Source: a bacterium (lineage in GTDB: Bacteria > Patescibacteria > Dojkabacteria > JAKAPS01 > JAJZLI01). From it: a stretch of 12,970 nt of DNA. Under the pieces are notes generated by a model. That model worked only from the letters and a program-made list of their open reading frames with translations, had not been told where the DNA came from and did no database searches. A program made the position numbers and the translations under genes. Positions within the stretch are counted from its first letter, which is position 1; each line of letters starts with the position of its first letter. The stretch covers positions 1-12,970 of the forward strand of contig JAJZDR010000080.1 of the NCBI GenBank assembly GCA_021805885.1, read 5' to 3'. Of this stretch, positions 4,847 to 12,604 are shown piece by piece.

Positions 4847-7073
4847 TAGTATTACAATCACCAGCTGGAATTTGACTACTTCCTGATGGTATTAAAGTAG
4901 ATGGGTATGCAGTGATTGTCATTTTTGAGTTTAGAGGTGTTATATATGCAATTGTTGAATTTGCAGGTATAGCAATATATGAATAAGAGCCTATGGGTTG
5001 ATTCTGTATTAGGCACACCTCCGTAGTTTGGTTTGCGGAGGACCCTGTTAGAATTTGCAACTCATAGTTGGCCGTAGTTGTACCTGAAGATGATGGATTT
5101 ATTAGGTTGTTTATATTTATTAAAAGATCTGGGAAAGATGAATGTGTACTTGAAGATGAAGTAGTTGAAACTTGTGCATTTATAGATGTGTATTCTACTA
5201 GACTTTGGTAACCCCCAAATGAGAAAAGATCAGATGCTCCGGCTCCGGTATATATTGAATAACCCATTGCTGATGTTGGAGCAATCATTGTAGTTGTAGG
5301 TTGCCAAGAAGATAAATTAGTTAATGTTGAATAATAAGTACTATTGGATACTTGCCCATTCAATATTCCTCCAAAAGAATATATATAGTTAATACTAGTA
5401 TTTGCAAGATCTGACAGTATCCCAACACCTTCATTATAAATACCGCCCCCAAATGTTGCTTGTTGTACGAGTTGTATTTGTGAAGGTAATACAGATCCTT
5501 GGTATGTTGTGTTAGAGCTAGGGAAGGAGAATCCTATATAGCTAGCTTGACCTGTTTGAGGGTTTGAAACCATTATTTGCATGTTATCTCCTTGATTCCA
5601 TACCCATTGTCCTCTATTCCCTCCATAATGATTATATGGTTGGTTTATAATAATCTGACTATTATTCCATGATTGATAATTTACAGTAACAACGTTTACA
5701 TACCTACCACCTTCCCAGCCTGCTTGCCAACCCCTTGTTTGATCAAAAAGAGAAAAATATGGGCTATCCCCTACCCTAGGTGACAGAGATCCAAGATTGC
5801 ATCCATTAATTATATATTCTGTCCCTCCAGCACTATTACCACTTCCACTTGATGCTACATCTAGTGAAGTTATAGAGGTGTTTGTATTACTAGAGCAAGT
5901 AGGTTGTATTACTAGGTTATATACATATATAGAATTACTACCCCCTCCTCCATTATCTCCTCCTACAAGGTAAGCATAACCATTTGATATGGATACTGTT
6001 ATACCAGATCCATATAATGATTGTGGCATTGTTCCTACTTGTGTCCAGCTAGACAATCCTCCCCCTGGTTCTATATTTGCCTCATATATTGTATTTAATG
6101 GATTGCCTTGTGAATTTCTTCCTCCAAATAGGAAAATATTATTTTGATATTCTACTGCTGATGCGTGATATATGTTTTGAGGGAGAGATGATGTCTGATT
6201 CCATGAGCCTATATTAGACAAAGAAGAAACATAGACGTTAGTTGTTGGACTTGGATAAGTATATGTATATGAATATGGCCAACAACCATATTCTGGCCAT
6301 ACTCCATTAACTAGGTTAGTATGTACAGGTACAGTTTTCCATCCCCAACGGCATGAACTACCACTAACAGTTGTAATTCCCATACCCCCTACACTATATA
6401 TATATGCTCCATTGGTAACTACAGAATTGTCATAAACTGCACCTGGTAGTGTTGATACACTACTCCAATTTGTAGTTCCAGTTTGAGACATTGTTGTTTC
6501 ATATACAGAGCTTAATGCTGTTCCACCATTCAAACCTCCTACAATATATTCATTAGATCCATAACTAGTATTCCCAGCATTTGATATATTTTGTGGTAGG
6601 GTTTGAGCACCTTGAGTTGTCCAAGTATTTAAAGTTCCATTGGATGCAGTAGTTGTTGATGAGTGAGATGTTGATGTGATACTTCCTTGAAGATTTACTG
6701 CCATAGATTGTCCTTGGTTCACTGTTCCTAAAGCTTCATTTTGTGGTGTTATGTTATATGTACAAGTAGGTTTTGGAGGTGTAGCTTTTATGCTACCTGT
6801 AGAACAATTTGTAGGTGCTGTTGGTGAAGGTAGAGGATTAGGAGTAGGATTGGTAGTGCTAGTGAACTCATTATTTCCTATATAGGATAGTCCATTTTGA
6901 ATACCTGATTGAGCAGCTGAAAAGGCTATTTGTCCTGAATAAGTTAGTGAATTTTGGGAAGTGTTTAGAATAACCTTAGATGTCAGTGAAAGCATCATGA
7001 TCAATAGGACTATAGCAATAAGCATAACTATGATAAGCGTTTGTCCTTTTGAATCAATTTTACCTATATTCAC
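4839..7073 (-). CDS. prepilin-like surface protein with Kelch propeller and TIG-like insert
   Basis: 744 aa. An N-terminal type III signal has a short charged leader, Gly at 10 then QTLIIVMLIAIVLLIMMLSL. Prepilin peptidase would cut after G10. Position +5 of the mature protein is not Glu, as in the PilX/GspK minor-pilin group. A helical stalk (to about 65) leads into a Pro/Thr linker. Kelch-type GG motifs occur at 178-180, 228-230, 316-318, 370-372, 567-569 and 619-621, with Trp at strand positions: a beta-propeller of about six blades. Between blades 4 and 5, residues about 397-520 (ITSLDVASSG..., GCNLG, IGFSF) look like an IPT/TIG domain with a Trp/Gly-rich insertion. Eight cysteines fall as neighbouring pairs (90/104, 241/264, 393/425, 687/740), suggesting disulfides. 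Likely a pilus-tip or surface adhesin. No other pilus gene is in the window. The start is GTG, the only one giving the leader. Confidence 0.85.
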   Translation of the reverse strand: MNIGKIDSKGQTLIIVMLIAIVLLIMMLSLTSKVILNTSQNSLTYSGQIAFSAAQSGIQNGLSYIGNNEFTSTTNPTPNPLPSPTAPTNCSTGSIKATPPKPTCTYNITPQNEALGTVNQGQSMAVNLQGSITSTSHSSTTTASNGTLNTWTTQGAQTLPQNISNAGNTSYGSNEYIVGGLNGGTALSSVYETTMSQTGTTNWSSVSTLPGAVYDNSVVTNGAYIYSVGGMGITTVSGSSCRWGWKTVPVHTNLVNGVWPEYGCWPYSYTYTYPSPTTNVYVSSLSNIGSWNQTSSLPQNIYHASAVEYQNNIFLFGGRNSQGNPLNTIYEANIEPGGGLSSWTQVGTMPQSLYGSGITVSISNGYAYLVGGDNGGGGSNSIYVYNLVIQPTCSSNTNTSITSLDVASSGSGNSAGGTEYIINGCNLGSLSPRVGDSPYFSLFDQTRGWQAGWEGGRYVNVVTVNYQSWNNSQIIINQPYNHYGGNRGQWVWNQGDNMQIMVSNPQTGQASYIGFSFPSSNTTYQGSVLPSQIQLVQQATFGGGIYNEGVGILSDLANTSINYIYSFGGILNGQVSNSTYYSTLTNLSSWQPTTTMIAPTSAMGYSIYTGAGASDLFSFGGYQSLVEYTSINAQVSTTSSSSTHSSFPDLLININNLINPSSSGTTTANYELQILTGSSANQTTEVCLIQNQPIGSYSYIAIPANSTIAYITPLNSKMTITAYPSTLIPSGSSQIPAGDCNTIN

Positions 7074-7079
7074 AATTAT

Positions 7080-7108
7080 AATATAATATATACAAAAAAA
7101 GTATGCAA
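7080..7108 (-). promoter_or_regulatory. possible promoter of the prepilin-like gene
   Basis: On the minus strand TTGCAT (7108-7103), a 17-bp spacer and TATATT (7085-7080) precede the GTG at 7073 by 6 nt, again predicting a leaderless mRNA. A second perfect TATAAT (7080-7075) overlaps but sits too close to the start. The tract is almost pure A/T, so the assignment is ambiguous. Confidence 0.35.
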
Positions 7109-7119
7109 TACTATAGTAT
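7108..7119. repeat. 12-bp perfect palindrome between divergent genes
   Basis: ATACTATAGTAT is its own reverse complement. It touches the possible -35 box of the minus-strand prepilin-like gene and lies 27 bp before the ftsQ ATG, so it could be an operator shared by both. It may also be chance in AT-rich DNA. Confidence 0.3.
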
Positions 7120-7146
7120 AGTAAGTATTATTTGTAGCCTTTGAAT

Positions 7147-7821
7147 ATGAAACATTTTAAAATAAAAATACTGTTGAGAGTTCTTTTTTTAATTGTTGTT
7201 ATAGTACTTGTTGTATTTTTGTATACTTATTCTAAGATAAAATATGTAAATATAAGCGGAAATATATATTCCAATAATCTGTCATCTTTAAAGGGTGAAA
7301 TAACATCACAGCTAATTGGCCAAAATATTTTTTTAATGTCTAATAATAGTTTATATAATGATATACAAAAAGTATATCCTTTCTTTAGTATTAATAATTT
7401 AAAAATAAAAAAGAATTATCCAAATAAGATTTCAATATACATAAAAAGTGATAGACCATTATTCTCATATGAATTTAGAAATAATGTCTTTTTTGTATCT
7501 TCAAATGGAAGTGTTATTAAAGGTTACAAGAATAGCAATATAGTGAATATATCATCCTCTATAAAGGTTACGCATCAGCAAATTTTAGATATGGTCAAAC
7601 TAGTTAGTAATATTAATAATGAATATATGTTATCTGTATCATCATATAACTTATATAATTCATATGTGCAACTTAATATGGGTACAAGAACAGCAATATT
7701 AACATTTGAAAGATCTATAGAGTCACAGGTATTAGAACTTAATGATGTTCTTCAAACAGTTAATATGGCAAATTGTAAAGTGATTAATGTGGAATTTAGT
7801 AAAGTATTCTGTGGGACTTAG
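7147..7821 (+). CDS. ftsQ: FtsQ/DivIB-type cell division protein (POTRA domain)
   Basis: 224 aa. A basic cytoplasmic tail (1-11) is followed by one transmembrane helix (about 12-29), then a POTRA domain (about 31-100) opening with IKYVNISGN and ending with the family-typical Pro/Lys pattern YPNKISIYIKSDRP. The following beta domain (about 105-222) ends with a segment like FtsQ C-termini, where ERSIESQVLELNDVL precedes a final strand INVEFSKVF. FtsQ links the cytoplasmic Z-ring with the FtsB/FtsL and septal synthase complex. Identity is supported by ftsA and ftsZ immediately downstream. An in-frame TTG at 7141 would add two residues; the ATG is preferred. No convincing Shine-Dalgarno or strong promoter is visible upstream. 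Somewhat shorter than E. coli FtsQ (276 aa). Confidence 0.85.
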   Translation: MKHFKIKILLRVLFLIVVIVLVVFLYTYSKIKYVNISGNIYSNNLSSLKGEITSQLIGQNIFLMSNNSLYNDIQKVYPFFSINNLKIKKNYPNKISIYIKSDRPLFSYEFRNNVFFVSSNGSVIKGYKNSNIVNISSSIKVTHQQILDMVKLVSNINNEYMLSVSSYNLYNSYVQLNMGTRTAILTFERSIESQVLELNDVLQTVNMANCKVINVEFSKVFCGT

Positions 7822-7842
7822 TATTTATTGATGATCTAAATA

Positions 7843-7871
7843 TTGAAGATAAATTTATTTTAATATATACT
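7843..7871 (+). promoter_or_regulatory. ftsA promoter
   Basis: TTGAAG at 7843-7848, a 17-bp spacer and TATACT at 7866-7871 lie in the 63-bp gap after ftsQ. The start would be near 7878, giving a leader of only about 7 nt to the ATG at 7885 and no room for a Shine-Dalgarno. ftsA-ftsZ can therefore be expressed apart from ftsQ. Confidence 0.5.
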
Positions 7872-7884
7872 ATTCAGTAATATT

Positions 7885-9189
7885 ATGAAAGGCATTATTA
7901 CAGGCATAGATGTAGGATCTTCAAAAATTACAACTGTAATTGTTAATGTTGATGAAGAAAATATATCAGTCATAGGAGTTTCTACTCACGAATCTTCGGG
8001 TTTAAAAAAGGGCGTTATTATAAATATAGATGAAGCTATAAAGGCTATATCTGAATCTGTGGAGGCTGCTGAAAGGATGGCGGGTGTAAGAATTCAAAAT
8101 GCTGTAATATCACTTGGGTGTAAACATATATCATCAACAAATAATAAAGGGGTTGTAGCAATATCAAGAGATGAAATATCTGGAGAAGATGTGTTGCGTG
8201 CTTTAGATAGTGCTAGAGCTGTTTCTGTTCCTCAATCAAGAGAAATAATGCACGTGATACCAAGAGAGTTTATAGTGGACTCACAAGGTGGTATAAAGGA
8301 TCCTATTGGTATGTCTGGAATAAGGTTAGAGGTTGATACTCATATTATCACAATAACAAGTATGGTTTTACACAACCTTACTAAATGTATAAATCAAGTA
8401 GGTCTCTCTGTTGATGATATATTGTTCTCTGGTTGGATTGATGCTGAGGTTATTCTATCATCAACAGAAAGAGAGCTTGGAGTAGTTCTTATTGATATTG
8501 GATTTGGAGTCTCAGATGTTGTTATATACCAAGATGATTCTATAGCATATTCTTTTTCAGTGCCTATAGGAAGTTCTAATATAACTAATGATATAGCTAT
8601 AGGATTGCGTCTATCTATAGATGATGCTGAAAAGGTTAAAACATCAATCCCTACACTTGTGAAAAAAGCTCAACAGAGGCAAGAACAAGAAGAAAAAGAT
8701 AAGAGATATGCATATCCTAAGAAAGAAAATACAGATATAAAAGAACAAGATCTGATGTTAAATCTTTCTGATATAGGTATACAAACAGAAAATGGATACG
8801 AAGAGATAAAAAAAAGTATGCTTGATGAGATTATTGATGCTAGATTGGAGGAGATATATTCTACCATTATAGATGATATTACAAAATCTGGGTTTGATTA
8901 TAAAATGCCTGCAGGTGTTGTTTTAACAGGAGGTGGAGCTAAACTTAGTGGTATATCAAAAATAACACAAAAATACTTCTCTTCTGCTGCAAGAGTTGGA
9001 TATGCATCTAACCTAAAAGGTCTTATAGAAGAAATATCTGGTCCAGCTTATACTACTGTTTATGGTTTAATTAATTCTGTTATTAAAAATAGTAACGATG
9101 GAAATAAGAATAGCAGTGTTTCTAGTAAGAGTGGAAATGGATTTAGCGCATCAAAGATTATAGATCTAATAAAATCTATAATGCCTTGA
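7885..9189 (+). CDS. ftsA: cell division protein FtsA
   Basis: 434 aa, slightly longer than E. coli FtsA (420). Actin-fold ATPase marks: phosphate-1 loop GIDVGSSK at 7-14, phosphate-2 loop DIGFGVSD at 204-211, and the adenosine motif [11 protein letters not shown] at 346-356. The SHS2-type 1C domain is about 85-165. Residues 401-419 form a Ser/Asn/Gly linker, and the final amphipathic helix ([15 protein letters not shown], 420-434) is the membrane-targeting sequence. FtsA polymerises on the membrane and tethers FtsZ through its C-terminal peptide. Two things stand out: phosphate-2 is DIGFGVSD where most FtsA have DIGGGTTD, and a charged Lys/Glu/Gln-rich insertion lies at about 260-290. Stop is TGA. 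Confidence 0.97.
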   Translation: MKGIITGIDVGSSKITTVIVNVDEENISVIGVSTHESSGLKKGVIINIDEAIKAISESVEAAERMAGVRIQNAVISLGCKHISSTNNKGVVAISRDEISGEDVLRALDSARAVSVPQSREIMHVIPREFIVDSQGGIKDPIGMSGIRLEVDTHIITITSMVLHNLTKCINQVGLSVDDILFSGWIDAEVILSSTERELGVVLIDIGFGVSDVVIYQDDSIAYSFSVPIGSSNITNDIAIGLRLSIDDAEKVKTSIPTLVKKAQQRQEQEEKDKRYAYPKKENTDIKEQDLMLNLSDIGIQTENGYEEIKKSMLDEIIDARLEEIYSTIIDDITKSGFDYKMPAGVVLTGGGAKLSGISKITQKYFSSAARVGYASNLKGLIEEISGPAYTTVYGLINSVIKNSNDGNKNSSVSSKSGNGFSASKIIDLIKSIMP

Positions 9190-9222
9190 TATTTCCCATA
9201 TAATATGGAATAATTGTCGAAG

Positions 9223-9228
9223 TATAAT
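9223..9228 (+). promoter_or_regulatory. possible ftsZ -10 box
   Basis: TATAAT at 9223-9228 in the 55-bp ftsA-ftsZ gap would start transcription near 9235, about 10 nt before the ftsZ ATG. There is no matching -35 and no TGn extension, so support is weak. No Shine-Dalgarno precedes ftsZ. Confidence 0.3.
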
Positions 9229-9244
9229 CTTAATAATAATTTGT

Positions 9245-10399
9245 ATGTTAGTAAAACCTCAGTCTCTAGATAATAATGCTAAAATAAAAGTTGTAGGCGT
9301 TGGTGGAGGTGGAAATAATGCTTTAAATACAATGATTTCTGTTCATAACATAACAGGGGTTGATTTTATATCTGTTAATACTGATTCTCAAGCATTAAAA
9401 AATTCTCTGGCTGAAACAAAAATTCAAATAGGATCAGAGCTTACTAAAGGTTTAGGTTCAGGAGGTATTGCTTCTATAGGTAAACAGGCTGCAGAAGAAA
9501 GTGTAGATTTAATACATGAATCTCTTTCTGGTGGAGATATGGTTTTTGTAACTGCAGGTATGGGTGGTGGTACTGGAACAGGAGCTTCTCCAGTAGTTGC
9601 TGGCATAGCAAAAAACTTAGGTGCTTTAACAGTAGGTGTTGTAACAAAGCCTTTCACATTTGAAGGAAAAAGAAGGATTCAAACAGCTATTGAAGGCATC
9701 GAAGATCTAAAAGGTAAAGTTGACACTTTAATTGTTGTTCCTAATCAAAGACTTTTAGATATTATTGATAAAAAGATTTCTTTTCTAGAAGCTATGAAAA
9801 TAGTTGATGATGTTTTAGGACAGGGAGTAAGATCAATATCTGATCTTATAACAAAATCGGGAATGATTAATGTTGATTTTGCTGATGTTAAGGCTATTAT
9901 GTCTGAAGCTGGTACTGCATTGATGGGTATGGGTATTGCTACCGGTGATAATAGGGCTAAAGATGCAGCTAAACAAGCTATTAATAGTCCCCTATTGGAA
10001 CTATCTATTGATGGTGCAACAGGAATTCTTTTCAATATAACTTCAGGTCCTGATTTATCTATGATTGAAGTTGATGAGGCTGCAAATATAATATCTGAAG
10101 CCGCAGATCCTAATGCAAATATTATATTTGGAGCTACTATAGATGATAGTATACAAGATGCTTCAATAAGAATTAATGTTCTAGCTACAGGGTTTGAAGA
10201 AAAAACTCAAGATAAAATAATAAGGGATAAAGGTTTTAATAGGCCTGTAACTACACAAGAAACTTTCAAAAAGGATGTTTATGTCACTGATTATGATGCT
10301 GAGACAAAAGATATTGAAGAAGAAGTTACTGCTGTAAAAGAGGAAGAGGATGATGATGAATATGAGACTCCCGCTTTTTTAAGAAGAATTAAGAAATAA
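9245..10399 (+). CDS. ftsZ: cell division protein FtsZ
   Basis: 384 aa, E. coli FtsZ being 383. GTP-binding motifs are in order: [12 protein letters not shown] near 16-27, NTDSQAL at 45-51, GLGSGG at 69-74, and the tubulin signature GGGTGTGAS at 107-115. The T7 catalytic loop NVDFAD at 209-214 (N209, D211, D214) is intact, so GTP hydrolysis at the filament interface should work. The acidic linker (about 320-372) leads to the C-terminal peptide YETPAFLRR (373-381), close to the E. coli DIPAFLRK that binds FtsA. This fits the neighbouring ftsA and shows the tether is conserved. It forms the cytokinetic ring. The next gene starts 4 bp after its stop and is almost surely on the same transcript. 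Confidence 0.98.
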   Translation: MLVKPQSLDNNAKIKVVGVGGGGNNALNTMISVHNITGVDFISVNTDSQALKNSLAETKIQIGSELTKGLGSGGIASIGKQAAEESVDLIHESLSGGDMVFVTAGMGGGTGTGASPVVAGIAKNLGALTVGVVTKPFTFEGKRRIQTAIEGIEDLKGKVDTLIVVPNQRLLDIIDKKISFLEAMKIVDDVLGQGVRSISDLITKSGMINVDFADVKAIMSEAGTALMGMGIATGDNRAKDAAKQAINSPLLELSIDGATGILFNITSGPDLSMIEVDEAANIISEAADPNANIIFGATIDDSIQDASIRINVLATGFEEKTQDKIIRDKGFNRPVTTQETFKKDVYVTDYDAETKDIEEEVTAVKEEEDDDEYETPAFLRRIKK

Positions 10400-10403
10400 T
10401 CTA

Positions 10404-11414
10404 ATGGATTTAGACTTAAATTTGAACTTAAGTTTATTTAAATACTCTGTAGATATTATTACACTAAGCTCCCTTTTGAACTCACTCGAAATTCCAAAGA
10501 AGATTCTAGATGACCTGGTGATTAAAGATTTTGATCAATTTGCAAATTTATTGAATTTAGATGTATCAAATACTAGTATACGTGACTTTGCCCTTGGATA
10601 TCATAGAATTGATACAGGATTTGCTAATACCATGCTTGGTTCGTACAGGAGTATAAATGAGTTGATTAGATCTTTATATCAAGATAAAGGTAATGTTTTT
10701 GCAGTAGCTACAATATTAAGGATTAATAAGGTGCTGACAGATAAAACATTTGAAATATGGGAAAGTGGTAAGTTTAGAACTCCAGAATTTCCTTATCAGG
10801 GAGAATATGATTTTATAAATGGAGAAGATTCACTCTCATATGATACAATTTCAAAAGATATTAATATGTTGGCTGATTTTTATCAAGACTCAAGGTATCC
10901 CAATATATTAAAAATACCTATAATTGGATATAACCTTTTTAAATTAAAACCTTTTTCTGTGTTAAATGATTTTACTATACTTTTTATAATGAAGTCTTTA
11001 ATGATAGAGATTGATATATTTAATGAAATATCTTTAGTTAAAATATTTTCAGAGAATCTTGAGAGTATGCAAACTTCAAACCAAACCTTGGATATGTGGG
11101 TTGAAAATTTTTTTAAGTATATGCACGCTGAACTATCAGAGATTCATGATTTTGTATATAAATATATTTCATTAGAAAAGAGGAGATTAAATTCAGATAA
11201 GATTGTATCAATACTGTCAGACAGACAAAAGAAAGCTTTTTTATTTTTTGTAGATCATAGAACTCTCACAAGACAAGAGTATGCAAGAATTTTTAAAATA
11301 TCTCCTATGACAGCATTTAGAGATTTGAATATAATGAAAGAATTAGGGATTTTAACTGTATTTGGTCAAGGTAGAGGGACTAAATATACTATCCTTGAGA
11401 AATACTTATTATAA
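10404..11414 (+). CDS. degenerate Fic-fold protein with C-terminal winged helix
   Basis: 336 aa. The middle (about 65-200) follows the Fic/DOC layout: an N-terminal helix region, ILRINKVLT at 104-112, GKFRTPEF at 122-129, then IPIIGYNLFKLKPF at 171-184, which aligns with the Fic core helix running into HPFxxGNGR. The catalytic motif itself reads KPFSVLNDFTIL (182-193): the essential His is Lys, and the glycines and arginine that hold ATP phosphates are gone, so AMP transfer is not expected. Residues about 269-331 form a winged helix (LSDRQKKAF, LTRQEYARIFKIS, AFRDLNIMKELGIL, GQGRGTKYTI) typical of Fic proteins with a DNA-binding tail. It is 4 bp from ftsZ. Probably a DNA-binding regulator using a dead Fic domain as sensor or scaffold. 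Its stop overlaps the converging DsbA-like gene by 6 bp. Confidence 0.8.
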   Translation: MDLDLNLNLSLFKYSVDIITLSSLLNSLEIPKKILDDLVIKDFDQFANLLNLDVSNTSIRDFALGYHRIDTGFANTMLGSYRSINELIRSLYQDKGNVFAVATILRINKVLTDKTFEIWESGKFRTPEFPYQGEYDFINGEDSLSYDTISKDINMLADFYQDSRYPNILKIPIIGYNLFKLKPFSVLNDFTILFIMKSLMIEIDIFNEISLVKIFSENLESMQTSNQTLDMWVENFFKYMHAELSEIHDFVYKYISLEKRRLNSDKIVSILSDRQKKAFLFFVDHRTLTRQEYARIFKISPMTAFRDLNIMKELGILTVFGQGRGTKYTILEKYLL

Positions 11415-12176
11415 ATAAGATTTTATAATATTTTCAAAATAGCTATATGAATATGCCCCTAAAATCATTTGTCCTTGTACCTTACCATTTTTAAGTGTTC
11501 CTATTACAATTGTTGGAGTTCCTCCAAGATTAATTCTATTTCCACTAGCTATGTCTTTTTGTATCTGGGGTTCATAAGTTTTATTTGTAACACAGGAGGC
11601 ATACTTTGTCATATTAAGACCCATAGCTCTTGCATATCCTGTAACAATAGATGGAGTATTATTATTTTGTGTTGTAGAGTACATTTTATTATAATATTGC
11701 CAGAATTTACCTTGTGCAGAAAAACACCTACCTTCTATCGCCATTTCAGTAGACAAAGGATGAATATTAACAAGTGGGTAATCTCTAAAAGTGAATACTG
11801 CCTCTCCAGTTTTTACAAAATTTGTATAAATTGAATCACCTGCTCCATTTGCAAATTGTTTACAATAAGGACATTGAAAATCTCCATATTCAACTATACC
11901 AACTTTTGCAGTTTTTAAATTTCCTTCAACAGGGTTTGTACCTAGAGATACAGTTACAACCTTATTATTTGTAGGTGGTGTTATGGTATTCGCAGTGGTA
12001 TTTGTTGAACTATTAGTAGATTTAGAGTTTTTTGATACATTAGCATTATTACTAGATAATATTATAGCTATAGCTATAATAACTCCTGCTATAACTATTG
12101 AAATAGGTAATACCATCGGGTTAGTGTGTTTGGGTGTGAGCTTAGCTTCAGTTTTATTGGAATTTTCCTGATCCAT
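11409..12176 (-). CDS. membrane-anchored DsbA-like thiol-disulfide oxidoreductase
   Basis: 255 aa. The cytoplasmic N-terminus (1-22) is followed by a transmembrane helix (about 23-41), a Ser/Thr/Asn-rich linker (about 43-70) and a thioredoxin-fold DsbA domain (about 85-255). The active site is CPYC at 102-105 after VEYGDFQ. The helical insertion contains HPLSTEMAIEGRCF, and the cis-proline loop GTPT is at 219-222 (P221). This is the DSBA/DsbG-like group found anchored in Gram-positive and Patescibacteria membranes. Two further cysteines, C151 and C195, lie in the helical domain and may form a structural disulfide. It should oxidise or isomerise exported proteins. No VKOR or DsbB recycling partner is in the window. 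ATG 12176 lies at the expected start of an extended -10 promoter. Confidence 0.93.
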   Translation of the reverse strand: MDQENSNKTEAKLTPKHTNPMVLPISIVIAGVIIAIAIILSSNNANVSKNSKSTNSSTNTTANTITPPTNNKVVTVSLGTNPVEGNLKTAKVGIVEYGDFQCPYCKQFANGAGDSIYTNFVKTGEAVFTFRDYPLVNIHPLSTEMAIEGRCFSAQGKFWQYYNKMYSTTQNNNTPSIVTGYARAMGLNMTKYASCVTNKTYEPQIQKDIASGNRINLGGTPTIVIGTLKNGKVQGQMILGAYSYSYFENIIKSYL

Positions 12177-12184
12177 AGGATAAT

Positions 12185-12193
12185 ATTATAACA
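12185..12193 (-). promoter_or_regulatory. extended -10 promoter of the DsbA-like gene
   Basis: On the minus strand TGTTATAAT (12193-12185) is a perfect extended -10. Eight nt separate it from the ATG at 12176, so the mRNA would have no leader or 1-2 nt. No good -35 is seen. Confidence 0.55.
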
Positions 12194-12208
12194 TAAATTT
12201 TAGATATG

Positions 12209-12218
12209 GATCTAGATC
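12209..12218. repeat. 10-bp palindrome with the CTAG core
   Basis: GATCTAGATC is a perfect palindrome that contains the same 9-mer as the hairpin arms at 1802-1826. It overlaps the -35 region of the DsbA-like gene promoter. It may be the same regulatory site as the repeats after tRNA-Asp. Confidence 0.35.
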
Positions 12219-12285
12219 TTTAAATCCAAATACCTGTATTCAGAAAACTATGTTTTAAAAAATATTATATGTTCAATATTAAAGC

Positions 12286-12315
12286 TTGTGAATAGTATTT
12301 GTTTATTGATATAAT
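12286..12315 (+). promoter_or_regulatory. gatCA promoter with extended -10
   Basis: TTGTGA at 12286-12291, an 18-bp spacer and TATAAT at 12310-12315, extended by TGA at 12307-12309. The ATG at 12323 comes 7 nt after the box, so the transcript is predicted to be leaderless. The rest of the 146-bp divergent gap (12177-12322) holds the DsbA-like gene promoter and the CTAG palindrome; nothing else is visible there. Confidence 0.6.
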
Positions 12316-12322
12316 AATATAT

Positions 12323-12604
12323 ATGATAACAAAAAAAGATATTCTTCATATTGTAAAACTTTGTAATATAGAGATAAAAGAAAGTGAAATTTCAAAATTC
12401 CAAAATCAATTAGCTCAAATTATAGATTATATAAATATATTAAATGAGGTTGATACAGATAGCATAGATTCATTCTTTGAAGTTAATGACTTATCTACTG
12501 TTATGCGTGAAGATATAGCGGGCACATCTTTAGATTTTGATGATATTAAAATAAATACTATTAACGTAGATAAAACTCAAATAAAGGTAAACAAAGTATT
12601 ATGA
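12323..12604 (+). CDS. gatC: Asp/Glu-tRNA amidotransferase subunit C
   Basis: 93 aa, the usual GatC length. It follows the family pattern: an N-terminal helix (KKDILHIVKLCNIEI), a second helix ending in ILNEVDTDSI at 39-48 (the conserved L-x-x-V-D-T), and MREDIAG at 61-67 (the conserved (L/M)REDx near the GatA-binding tail). GatC stabilises GatA in the GatCAB complex, which amidates Glu-tRNA-Gln and Asp-tRNA-Asn. An in-frame TTG at 12299 would add eight hydrophobic residues not seen in GatC; the ATG at 12323 lies at the promoter's predicted +1. The stop overlaps the gatA start (ATGA, 12601-12604), fitting equal synthesis of both subunits. Confidence 0.94.
   Translation: MITKKDILHIVKLCNIEIKESEISKFQNQLAQIIDYINILNEVDTDSIDSFFEVNDLSTVMREDIAGTSLDFDDIKINTINVDKTQIKVNKVL

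Noticed and set aside
9424..10035. Two minus-strand frames inside ftsZ
   Set aside because: Antisense frames of a strongly conserved gene, without start signals or recognisable content.
10404..11414. Active Fic AMPylase or toxin-antitoxin module
   Set aside because: The catalytic His and phosphate-binding residues are absent and no antitoxin-like gene adjoins; the neighbours are ftsZ and a converging DsbA-like gene.
11469..12171. Two plus-strand frames opposite the DsbA-like gene
   Set aside because: The DsbA-like frame has a complete domain with CPYC and cis-Pro; the opposite frames are its mirror and lack any family signal.
12209..12218. Restriction or phage attachment site as sole explanation for GATCTAGATC
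   Set aside because: No integrase, restriction enzyme or methylase gene is in the window, so I describe it only as a palindrome sharing a word with the 1803-1847 repeats.
12299..12322. TTG start adding eight residues to GatC
   Set aside because: The added residues are hydrophobic and not part of GatC; the extended -10 box is located inside them.
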